A stretch of DNA of 5,528 nucleotides from assembly GCA_002772195.1 (NCBI GenBank), contig PCSG01000302.1:3224-8751 (forward strand), written 5' to 3'. The stretch's first letter is position 1, and each line of letters opens with the position of its first letter. Both the position numbers and the translations under genes were made by a program. The notes beneath the pieces are model-generated. The model saw nothing but the letters and a program-made list of their open reading frames with translations. It was not told the origin of the DNA and searched no databases. Below, piece after piece: positions 1 through 5,528 of this stretch. The DNA comes from Desulfobacterales bacterium CG23_combo_of_CG06-09_8_20_14_all_51_8 (lineage in GTDB: Bacteria > Desulfobacterota > Desulfobacteria > Desulfobacterales > Desulfosalsimonadaceae).

Positions 1-1279
1 AATAATTGCCGTAAACCGTGATATTGGTCCGCTCGGAAACATCGCAGGAAATCCCGGCCAGGGTTTTGAGTTCGCTGAAATCCTCATCTTTTTCAGCGGC
101 CGAATTGATTTCGTAACCGACCCCGCAGAAAACATAGGCGTCCAATTTTTCAAGGGCGCGGGAATAATCGAACGACACTTCATTGGCATGACCGTCCCGG
201 GCGTCGTCCGTAAAATAATTATTGCGATAATAGCCGTAGGAAGCATCCAGGGCACTGCCCGGGTCCATCGCCCAGGTCAAAGACGGCCGCATCTGATGCT
301 GCATCAGATAGCTGTCCGAATCCACCCAGTAATAGGTGGGCAGGTATTTGAGACCCAGGGTGAGGGATTCATTACATTGGTAATTTAAATAAAAATTGCC
401 GATGCTTCCGGTTAAATCATAATCACTTAGATCCTGGTACCAGGTTTGATAATGGCTGTATCCCACTCCCGCAGCAAGCCGGGGGCCGCGAATCAGATCC
501 CAGTCGCCGTTGAGGTAGGTCATGAGCGCGCTGTCTTTTTCATCAGACACGATGTCCTGCTCCGCAGGTTCCAGGACCACGTTGTCGTCAAACACATAGG
601 CGGTTTTGAGATACAGGGACCAGGGCTTTAACGCGGCGCGTTTATCCTGGATGGTTTTTATCCACAGCCGCGCATTTTCCCGAAGATCATCGGCCTCGGC
701 GATTTCCGCCACATGGCTGAACTGACTCTCGGCCGTGTCCAGCCGGTCCAGATGGTAATTGCAGATCCCGGCATAATAATTTCCATTGGCTTCAATGGTC
801 GGGCTCATCTTGGCCGCCGCCAGCAGAGATTTTTCGGCCGCGGCATATTCCTCCAGTTTATACTGGCTGATTCCCGAATAATAGGTCGCCAGAACGCTGT
901 TGTCATCACCCGGGGCCACCTTCTGAAATTGTGAAAGGGCTTTATCAAAATCCATATTTTCATAATATAAAAGCCCCAGACAGTAATTTAACCCCGGAAA
1001 TTCCGGATCCAGGGAAAAGGCCCGGGTCAAACTGGACTCCGCAAGGTCCAAGCGCTTCTGCTTGAAGTAGGTCTGACCCAGATAAAAATGCGCCCGGGCA
1101 TTCTCCGGGTCCATTTTCACGGCTTTGGTTAAAAATTGTTCAGCCTCCGCATAATTGCCTTCTTCATAGGCAAAAACCCCCATTCCGTAATAATTTTGAG
1201 CGTTTTCACCCGCAAAAACCGGCCGGAACAGACTCAAAATCACCCATCCCACAACCATAATTTTAAGTGACTGATGCAT
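1..1279 (-). CDS. TPR-repeat outer-membrane beta-barrel protein, 3' end cut by window edge
   Basis: The open frame runs without a stop from ATG at 1279 to the left edge, giving at least 426 residues. The start is supported by GAGGAG at 1290-1285, five bases upstream. Residues 1-23 form a Sec signal peptide (Lys6, hydrophobic core, cleavage after VFA). Residues about 27-198 hold five TPR-like repeats with the usual spacing of small and aromatic residues; the first ends in VKMDPEN and the second in FSLDPEF. From about residue 217 the pattern changes to at least ten alternating amphipathic strands rich in Tyr, Trp and Gly, typical of an outer-membrane barrel; the first strand carries YVFDDNV. 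Periplasmic TPRs followed by a barrel are known from PgaA, BcsC and, more distantly, Slam/DUF560 and YaiO-type proteins. The role here is not determined; protein docking or polymer export across the outer membrane is inference. It lies 145 bp downstream of the HD gene on the same strand. The true C-terminus and barrel size are not visible. Confidence 0.85.
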   Translation of the reverse strand, partial: MHQSLKIMVVGWVILSLFRPVFAGENAQNYYGMGVFAYEEGNYAEAEQFLTKAVKMDPENARAHFYLGQTYFKQKRLDLAESSLTRAFSLDPEFPGLNYCLGLLYYENMDFDKALSQFQKVAPGDDNSVLATYYSGISQYKLEEYAAAEKSLLAAAKMSPTIEANGNYYAGICNYHLDRLDTAESQFSHVAEIAEADDLRENARLWIKTIQDKRAALKPWSLYLKTAYVFDDNVVLEPAEQDIVSDEKDSALMTYLNGDWDLIRGPRLAAGVGYSHYQTWYQDLSDYDLTGSIGNFYLNYQCNESLTLGLKYLPTYYWVDSDSYLMQHQMRPSLTWAMDPGSALDASYGYYRNNYFTDDARDGHANEVSFDYSRALEKLDAYVFCGVGYEINSAAEKDEDFSELKTLAGISCDVSERTNITVYGNY

Positions 1280-1424
1280 GCTGGCTCCTCATCCCGATAA
1301 TTTTACCACGTCGATGGTTTGTTATTTTAAATCTGTAATTGATAAACAGGGAACCATGGCGTTTCTGATGTGTTCACGTTGCACCCGCATTAAAACAGAC
1401 AAATCCTTCCAAGACGGACCGCCT
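1280..1424. other. Intergenic gap between HD gene and TPR-barrel gene
   Basis: A 145-bp spacer between two minus-strand genes. It contains the GAGGAG ribosome site of the barrel gene at 1290-1285 and AT-rich stretches with two TAAAAT-like hexamers but no acceptable -35 partner. A four-bp inverted repeat (ACCA 1305-1308 with TGGT 1315-1318) is too short to be a terminator. Whether the barrel gene is read through from upstream or has its own promoter cannot be settled from the sequence. Confidence 0.5.
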
Positions 1425-2339
1425 TCAACCGACCAGGCTGACCAACCCGCCCCGTTTCAGATGGCGGCGATAAAACCCCCGGTCGTGATGACCATTATTT
1501 ATTATTGATTTCAAATAATTAATATTATTTTTAATGGACTCGGCATACAGATCCCGCTCAATATTCCATCGATTCTTGAAATGCCGGGCCATGTGGTCAG
1601 CAATATTATCAAAATCCATGGCCAACCGTTTCCGGGCCACGTTTTGATAAAACCCTTCTGTTTTCTCAAGCAGCGCTTCTTCAGAATCAAAATCCGGAAT
1701 GCCGGCTTCCTCGAACTCCTTGAACAGAAGGAGCAATTTTTCCAGATAATGCCGGTCCGCCATCTGGCCCAGCAAATCCGCGGACCCGACGATTTTGCCC
1801 AGCATTTTTATTTCTTCGGTCCGAAACACAAGGTCCGCCATCCCGATATTTAAATTGGTGCATTTGATCAGTTGAGCGCAATCATCCATCTCTTTTTTAG
1901 AAAAATCCCGGGCCGAAAGGTTTTGCCGCATAAAATCCACGCTTCGATCCTCATGGCCGATGGTGTATTTAGCGCCCGTCCCTTTCCGGTCCTGCCGGGT
2001 CTGGATCAGACCGGCGTCATGAAACAGCGCGGCCAGGAGGCCGATCAGAATATTTTTCGGTTTAAACCGGAAACCGCCCACAGCGCTTCCGTGAATCAGG
2101 CGGACGGCGGCCAGAGTGACCATGGTGGTGTGCTCCAGGTTGTGATACCTTGTGTTGGAGGCCCTGTATCCTGGATAATCACCGTTAAACAGCCGGACGA
2201 TGTCCTGATACACGGACTGGAAGGAATGAACGATAATTTCACAATCCAGAATGGAAATGATCATTATGATTTCCGCCAGAACCGCCTCCTGACTCTGGCA
2301 GTCGATCAAATCATAAAGCTTGGTCGCTTCTGCTTCCAT
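1425..2339 (-). CDS. HD-domain metal-dependent phosphohydrolase
   Basis: A 304-residue cytoplasmic protein with no signal peptide or membrane segment. Candidate metal-binding residues of the HD superfamily appear in order: RYHNLEH (His66, His70), LFHDAG (His107-Asp108), IGHE (His129-Glu130) and GSADLLGQMAD (Asp188). The YHNxxH followed by HD resembles the arrangement in class I cyclic-nucleotide phosphodiesterases and in a group of bacterial stand-alone HD phosphohydrolases. It lacks the GYP signature, so it should not be called a c-di-GMP phosphodiesterase. The substrate is unknown; a cyclic nucleotide or other phosphoester is inferred from the fold. The N-terminal 60 residues and the C-terminal 100 residues (helical, charged, ending in a basic tail with several His and Arg) match no domain I recognise. 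The gene follows the GAF/HD-GYP gene after 60 bp with no terminator seen, so the two are probably co-transcribed. ATG at 2339 is preferred over TTG at 2342 because of ribosome-site spacing. Confidence 0.85.
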   Translation of the reverse strand: MEAEATKLYDLIDCQSQEAVLAEIIMIISILDCEIIVHSFQSVYQDIVRLFNGDYPGYRASNTRYHNLEHTTMVTLAAVRLIHGSAVGGFRFKPKNILIGLLAALFHDAGLIQTRQDRKGTGAKYTIGHEDRSVDFMRQNLSARDFSKKEMDDCAQLIKCTNLNIGMADLVFRTEEIKMLGKIVGSADLLGQMADRHYLEKLLLLFKEFEEAGIPDFDSEEALLEKTEGFYQNVARKRLAMDFDNIADHMARHFKNRWNIERDLYAESIKNNINYLKSIINNGHHDRGFYRRHLKRGGLVSLVG

Positions 2340-2345
2340 CAATCG

Positions 2346-2349
2346 CTCC
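2346..2349 (-). promoter_or_regulatory. Ribosome binding site that decides the HD gene start
   Basis: GGAG on the minus strand lies six bases before ATG at 2339 but only three bases before the alternative TTG at 2342. Normal Shine-Dalgarno spacing therefore favours the ATG, making the protein one residue shorter than the longest open frame. Confidence 0.6.
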
Positions 2350-2399
2350 AGTAGGGGAATATGGATGTTTCTGTGGATATATTCAAGATGGACAGGAAT

Positions 2400-3629
2400 T
2401 CAGCCTCTGTACTTAAGGCGGATCGCCTGAATCACCGGAAAAATCTCAAAAAAAATCTCCACAAGTTCCGGATCAAACTGTCTGCCAGATTCCGCCGCTA
2501 TGACGTCCAGGGCCTGGTCGTCACTCCAGGACTCCTTATAACATCGCTGGGAAATCAAGGCGTCAAAAACATCCGCAAGGCATACGATACGCGCAATTAG
2601 CGGAATTTCCCCGGCTTTCTTGGGAATCCCCAGTTTCACGTCCGGCTGCAGGATGTCATTGATGCTTCCGGGATACCCTTCCCCGTTCCATCGTTCATGA
2701 TGATTCAGGGCGATCTCAAGGCTCATTTTGTCCAGACGGGAGGTCTGATTCATGAACAAACGCCCTCCGTAGACCGTATGCCACTTCATCACGCCAAACT
2801 CGGCGTCCGTCAGCCGATCCGGTTTTTTCAGAATGCTGTCCGGGATCCCGACTTTCCCCACATCATGCAGCATGGCCGACAGACGAATCAGGTCTTTCTG
2901 ACGGTTTCTTTCCTGACGGTCGATCCCATGCCGGATGGCCCACTGCTGATAAATTTCCGCTGAATACGCACCGACCCGTTGAACATGAGCGCCGGTTTCC
3001 TTGGGATCCCGGAGTTCCGCCATTTTCACCATGCGCAGAATCATTTCCCGATTCATCGTGCCCCGGTCGATGGCCACGGCGGCGTTATTGGCCAGCAGGG
3101 GAATCAGATCCTGGATTTTTTTAAAAAATGGGATGACCTGACCTTTCTCGTCTTTGGCGTTGATCAGCTGCATGACACCCACCAGCCGGCCATGAAACGT
3201 AAACAGCGGCAGGGCTAAAATGGACCGGGTTTGATAACCGGATTTCCGGTCATATTCGGCATTGAAGGTAAAGGGACTTCCCGAGGGGAGATTATAGGCA
3301 TCGTCGATGACAATGGTTTTGCCGGTCAGGGCCACATACCCGACAATGGACTGATCATCAACGGGCATCGTGAAATCCAAATAGATTGCCTCATTGGCCG
3401 TATCTTTCTTGAACAGGGTGTCATTATGGACATATCCGAACCGCAGGCGGCTGTCTTCCGCAATAAAAATCGAACCGGCATCGGCGCTGGAGAGACTGCG
3501 GGCTTCTTCAAGGATTTTATAAAGGATGGCGTCAATATCCTGAAGATAGTTGAACTCCTCGATTTTTTTCATAATCGAGGCGATTTCGGTCCGAGGATAC
3601 TGGGCGTATGTGAAATGATGGGAACCCAT
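2400..3629 (-). CDS. GAF domain + HD-GYP cyclic-di-GMP phosphodiesterase
   Basis: A 409-residue soluble protein. Residues about 31-190 form a GAF sensor domain: an N-terminal helix, then SADAGSIFI, the SIVGYVALTGK loop, and LALPLF followed by GVMQLIN, as in signalling GAF domains. Residues about 195-400 form a complete HD-GYP domain: H215, LHDVGKVGIP (His255-Asp256), His284, the HHERWNGEGYP signature (His310-His311, GYP 318-320), and RIVCLADVFDAL (Asp353). HD-GYP enzymes linearise c-di-GMP to pGpG or GMP with a two- or three-metal centre; all expected ligands are present, so activity is likely. About a dozen extra residues lie between GYP and the IPLIARI strand, a feature I recall in related GAF/HD-GYP proteins. 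The GAF ligand is unknown. This is the first gene of the minus-strand block and has its own upstream intergenic region. ATG at 3629 was chosen over GTG at 3641, which overlaps the Shine-Dalgarno sequence. Confidence 0.93.
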   Translation of the reverse strand: MGSHHFTYAQYPRTEIASIMKKIEEFNYLQDIDAILYKILEEARSLSSADAGSIFIAEDSRLRFGYVHNDTLFKKDTANEAIYLDFTMPVDDQSIVGYVALTGKTIVIDDAYNLPSGSPFTFNAEYDRKSGYQTRSILALPLFTFHGRLVGVMQLINAKDEKGQVIPFFKKIQDLIPLLANNAAVAIDRGTMNREMILRMVKMAELRDPKETGAHVQRVGAYSAEIYQQWAIRHGIDRQERNRQKDLIRLSAMLHDVGKVGIPDSILKKPDRLTDAEFGVMKWHTVYGGRLFMNQTSRLDKMSLEIALNHHERWNGEGYPGSINDILQPDVKLGIPKKAGEIPLIARIVCLADVFDALISQRCYKESWSDDQALDVIAAESGRQFDPELVEIFFEIFPVIQAIRLKYRG

Positions 3630-3640
3630 TTTGTTTAACA

Positions 3641-3646
3641 CTCCTC
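3641..3646 (-). promoter_or_regulatory. Ribosome binding site that decides the HD-GYP gene start
   Basis: GAGGAG on the minus strand overlaps the in-frame GTG at 3641, so that GTG cannot be its start codon. The next in-frame start, ATG at 3629, lies eleven bases downstream, a slightly long but workable spacing. The four extra N-terminal residues of the GTG form are therefore probably not made. Confidence 0.55.
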
Positions 3647-3668
3647 AACCTTAGAATGCCACACCACA

Positions 3669-3682
3669 GGCATGAGCATGCC
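3669..3682. repeat. Perfect 6-2-6 inverted repeat, possible operator or leader hairpin
   Basis: GGCATG, two bases, then CATGCC form a perfect inverted repeat about 40 bp upstream of the HD-GYP start codon. The flanks TGCC (3657-3660) and GGCA (3684-3687) could extend pairing across an internal loop. A two-base loop is too tight for an ideal RNA hairpin, so a protein-binding dyad is at least as likely. It lacks a T-tract on either side, so it is not a factor-independent terminator. The binding factor, if any, is unknown. Confidence 0.35.
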
Positions 3683-3777
3683 GGGCACTGGAAGAAAACA
3701 GACCATTCCCAAAAATCACCAAACAACCGCAAACAAACCAGAAAAAACGGTATATCCAAAAGCGCGCTGTTCAGAAT

Positions 3778-3783
3778 ATTATA
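3778..3783 (-). promoter_or_regulatory. Candidate -10 element for the HD-GYP operon
   Basis: The minus strand reads TATAAT, an exact match to the sigma-70 -10 hexamer, within an AT-rich tract about 150 bp upstream of the HD-GYP gene. No good -35 hexamer lies at 16-18 bp (TTGGAT is only 10 bp away, TTGACC 28 bp away) and there is no TGn extension. The match may be chance in AT-rich DNA. Confidence 0.25.
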
Positions 3784-3841
3784 ATTTATCTTAATCCAAC
3801 GCAGGCGGTCAGGTCAATTAAAATAACATTAAAAATACCAT

Positions 3842-3849
3842 CCCCATCT
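3842..3849 (+). promoter_or_regulatory. Weak candidate heat-shock sigma-32 -10 element for clpB
   Basis: CCCCATCT matches the enterobacterial sigma-32 -10 consensus CCCCATnT and lies 125 bp upstream of clpB, a gene commonly under heat-shock control. No CTTGAAA-like -35 sequence is visible at the expected 13-15 bp upstream, so this is only half a promoter and may be coincidental. Confidence 0.22.
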
Positions 3850-3864
3850 GAGCGCCACGACCGG

Positions 3865-3892
3865 TTGACACGCGGATGAAAGTGGTTATTGT
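3865..3892 (+). promoter_or_regulatory. Candidate sigma-70 promoter for clpB
   Basis: TTGACA at 3865-3870 is a perfect -35 hexamer. Sixteen bases later, TATTGT (3887-3892) matches four of six bases of the -10 hexamer. Transcription would begin near 3899, leaving a leader of about 75 bases before the clpB start. This is the best plus-strand promoter candidate in the region. Confidence 0.45.
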
Positions 3893-3918
3893 TCTTGCAG
3901 ACAATATGTTAGACTGTT

Positions 3919-3935
3919 CTGCGACAAAAACGCAG
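3919..3935 (+). other. Small hairpin in the clpB leader
   Basis: CTGCG and CGCAG pair as a five-bp GC-rich stem around a seven-base A-rich loop, just downstream of the predicted clpB transcription start and about 26 bases before the Shine-Dalgarno sequence. No U-tract follows, so it is not a terminator. It does not pair with the ribosome site, so a thermometer role is not supported. Confidence 0.3.
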
Positions 3936-3973
3936 CAGCATTCATTCATTACACATGATGCAAAGGAGGCCCG

Positions 3974-5528
3974 ATGCGTTTTGATAAATTCACCTTAAAA
4001 TCTCAGGAGATGGTTCAGGAAGCCCAGGCCCTGGCATCCCGAAACAACCACCAGCAGATTGAGCCGGTGCATTTTCTCCATGTCATGCTGGAGGACGCCG
4101 ACAGTATCGCGGGCTCCATCTTGAGAAAAATCGGGGTCGCGCCGGATGCAATTTCCAGCCAGGTTGCAAGCGCCATCCAAACCCTTCCCAAGATTCAGGG
4201 GGCTACCGGTGAATCTTACCTGTCCCCGAATTCCAAAAAAATGCTCGAAAAGGCCTTTGCCGAAGCTGCCAATATGAAAGACCAGTACGTCAGCATCGAG
4301 CATGTATTTCTGGCCATTCTGGATATCAAGGACCGCGGCACCCAATCCATTTTCAGCCAGTTCGGCATTACCCGGGACAAAGTCCTGAAGGTGCTCATGG
4401 AAATCCGGGGCAGCCAGACGATCACCGACCAGAACCCGGAAGACAAATATCAGGCCCTGGAAAAATTCACCCGGGACCTTACCGAGGCGGCCCGCCTGGG
4501 CAAAATCGATCCGGTCATCGGCCGGGATGATGAAATCCGGCGCATTGCCCAGGTTTTGTCCCGCCGCACCAAAAACAATCCCGTGCTCATCGGCGAGCCC
4601 GGGGTCGGAAAGACCGCCATTGTTGAAGGCCTGGCCCAGCGCATTGTGGAAGGGGATGTGTCCGAATCCCTGAAAAACCGGCGTCTTGTGGTTCTGGACA
4701 TGGGCTCCCTCATTGCCGGCGCCAAATACCGGGGGGAATTCGAAGACCGGTTAAAAGCCGTGATCAAGGAAGTGGAAAAAGCCGAAGGGAAAATCATCCT
4801 GTTTATTGACGAGCTCCATACTCTGGTCGGCACCGGGGCTGCAGAAGGGTCCATGGATGCTTCCAATATGTTAAAGCCGGCCCTGGCCCGGGGGACCCTG
4901 CGGTGCATCGGCGCCACCACCATCAGCGAGTACCGGAAATACATCGAAAAAGACGCGGCCCTGGAACGGCGGTTTCAGCCCGTGATGGTGGCCGAACCCA
5001 CCAAGGAGGACACCATTTCCATTCTCCGGGGGCTCAAACAGAAATATGAAGTCCATCATGGCGTGAAAATCAAGGATTCGGCCATTGTGGCGGCGGCCAC
5101 ACTTTCCGACCGCTATATCACCGACCGGTTTCTTCCAGACAAGGCCATTGATTTAATAGATGAATGCGCCTCCAAAATCCGCATTGAAATTGACAGCAAA
5201 CCCTTGGAAATCGATGAAATCCAGCGCAAAATCTTCCAGCTGGAAATCGAGCGGGAAGCCCTGAAAAAAGAAACCGACAGCGCAGCCAAAGACCACCTGG
5301 AAAAACTGGAAAAAGAAGTTGAATCCCTAAAAGAGGAATTCAACCGCTTAAACGCCCACTGGCAGAACGAAAAGGAAATCATCGCCCAAATCCAGGGCAT
5401 CAAATCCGAACTGGATCAGACCGGCATTGAAGAGCAGCAGGCCGAACGTCAGGGCAATCTGGAGCGGGTGGCCGAACTGCGCTACGGCCGGCGCAACGAG
5501 CTGAAAAAACGATTGGATAAGGCCAGTC
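3974..5528 (+). CDS. clpB: ATP-dependent disaggregase ClpB (Hsp104 family), 3' end cut by window edge
   Basis: The first 518 residues of ClpB, a hexameric AAA+ chaperone that works with DnaK/DnaJ/GrpE to extract polypeptides from aggregates. Residues 1-145 are the Clp N-domain (opening MRFDKFT, with the IEPVHFLHVML repeat and its second copy VSIEHVFLAIL). The first nucleotide-binding domain follows, with Walker A GEPGVGKT at 207-214, the pore loop AKYRG (Tyr252), Walker B LFIDE (Asp279-Glu280) and the Arg-finger pair in LERRF (332-333); all are intact and one residue offset from the E. coli numbering as I recall it. From about 410 a long charged heptad region is the M-domain coiled coil, which distinguishes ClpB from ClpA and ClpC. 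The second AAA+ domain (the family is near 860 residues) lies outside the window. AGGAGG at 3964-3969, four bases before ATG, fixes the start. It is transcribed away from the HD-GYP operon. Confidence 0.98.
   Translation, partial: MRFDKFTLKSQEMVQEAQALASRNNHQQIEPVHFLHVMLEDADSIAGSILRKIGVAPDAISSQVASAIQTLPKIQGATGESYLSPNSKKMLEKAFAEAANMKDQYVSIEHVFLAILDIKDRGTQSIFSQFGITRDKVLKVLMEIRGSQTITDQNPEDKYQALEKFTRDLTEAARLGKIDPVIGRDDEIRRIAQVLSRRTKNNPVLIGEPGVGKTAIVEGLAQRIVEGDVSESLKNRRLVVLDMGSLIAGAKYRGEFEDRLKAVIKEVEKAEGKIILFIDELHTLVGTGAAEGSMDASNMLKPALARGTLRCIGATTISEYRKYIEKDAALERRFQPVMVAEPTKEDTISILRGLKQKYEVHHGVKIKDSAIVAAATLSDRYITDRFLPDKAIDLIDECASKIRIEIDSKPLEIDEIQRKIFQLEIEREALKKETDSAAKDHLEKLEKEVESLKEEFNRLNAHWQNEKEIIAQIQGIKSELDQTGIEEQQAERQGNLERVAELRYGRRNELKKRLDKAS

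Larger units (their letters stand above)
3630..3973. other. Divergent intergenic region between the HD-GYP gene and clpB
   Basis: This 344-bp stretch separates two divergently transcribed genes and must contain promoters for both. I see no convincing coding sequence in it. The central part (about 3771-3840) is AT-rich. It holds candidate promoter hexamers in each direction, a 14-bp inverted repeat near the HD-GYP gene, and a short hairpin in the clpB leader, each listed separately. No perfect CIRCE (HrcA) operator and no tRNA or riboswitch-like fold was recognised. Confidence 0.75.

Noticed and set aside
1305..1318. ACCA/TGGT inverted repeat in the gap before the barrel gene, near A/T-rich DNA
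   Set aside because: A four-bp stem is too weak for a terminator and it lies just upstream of the barrel gene's ribosome site.
1324..1329. TAAAAT (minus strand) as -10 of a promoter for the barrel gene
   Set aside because: No -35 hexamer at 16-18 bp with more than three matching bases; AT-rich background makes chance matches likely.
1872..2354. 160-codon plus-strand open frame opposite the HD gene
   Set aside because: It lies fully antisense to a gene with intact HD motifs, has no recognisable domain and no supporting ribosome site; it is a shadow frame.
3231..3638. 135-codon plus-strand open frame opposite the GAF domain
   Set aside because: Antisense to the well-supported GAF/HD-GYP gene, with low-information composition and no domain.
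3635..3662. CIRCE-like half site TTAACACTC near the HD-GYP start
   Set aside because: The second arm matches only six of nine bases and needs a ten-base spacer instead of nine; it is also next to the HD-GYP gene, not clpB.
3532..3759. 75-codon minus-strand frame with a hydrophobic, Cys-rich N-terminal part across the intergenic region
   Set aside because: It begins at TTG with no ribosome site and overlaps the start of the GAF/HD-GYP gene in another frame; no homologous family recognised.
4450..4944. 164-codon minus-strand open frame inside clpB
   Set aside because: Arg/Ser/Met-rich translation typical of the antisense of a conserved AAA+ domain; clpB in the other strand carries all motifs.
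2001..5425. Fifteen-base direct repeat CTGGATCAGACCGGC at 2001-2015 and 5411-5425
   Set aside because: Both copies lie inside unrelated coding regions in opposite coding senses, flanks differ at once, and only two copies exist; chance is the simplest explanation.

Overview
The window looks like chromosomal DNA from a Gram-negative bacterium of moderate GC content. The evidence is a predicted outer-membrane beta-barrel protein behind a Sec signal peptide, a ClpB disaggregase, and a GAF/HD-GYP signalling protein. The flavour of the HD-GYP protein and the TPR/barrel protein suggests a sulfate-reducing deltaproteobacterium (Desulfobacterota, Desulfobacterales-like). This assignment is from memory of protein style, not from a search, and is tentative.

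Layout: three genes lie on the minus strand and are read right to left. They are a GAF + HD-GYP cyclic-di-GMP phosphodiesterase (3629-2400), a single-domain HD phosphohydrolase (2339-1425), and a TPR + outer-membrane beta-barrel protein (1279 to beyond position 1, so its C-terminus is missing). The gap between the first two is 60 bp and between the second and third 145 bp, with no convincing terminator in either, so co-transcription is plausible. A 344-bp divergent intergenic region (3630-3973) separates them from clpB on the plus strand (3974 to beyond 5528, cut in the M domain). That intergenic region holds candidate promoter elements in both directions, a perfect 6-2-6 inverted repeat and a small hairpin. 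No RNA genes, mobile elements, CRISPR arrays or large repeats were seen.

Functionally, the minus-strand block is a possible nucleotide-second-messenger module. One protein has every canonical HD-GYP motif and a GAF sensor domain. The next has a different HD arrangement (YHNxxH, HD, GHE, later D) and could hydrolyse another phosphorylated substrate. The third has the periplasmic-TPR-then-barrel layout used by c-di-GMP-controlled exopolysaccharide exporters such as PgaA and BcsC, though nothing in the window proves that role. ClpB is a housekeeping heat-shock chaperone and is probably an unrelated divergent neighbour.

No demonstrably new system is present. The most useful points are the partial barrel gene at the left edge, the tandem pair of dissimilar HD enzymes, and the inverted repeat in the divergent promoter region.
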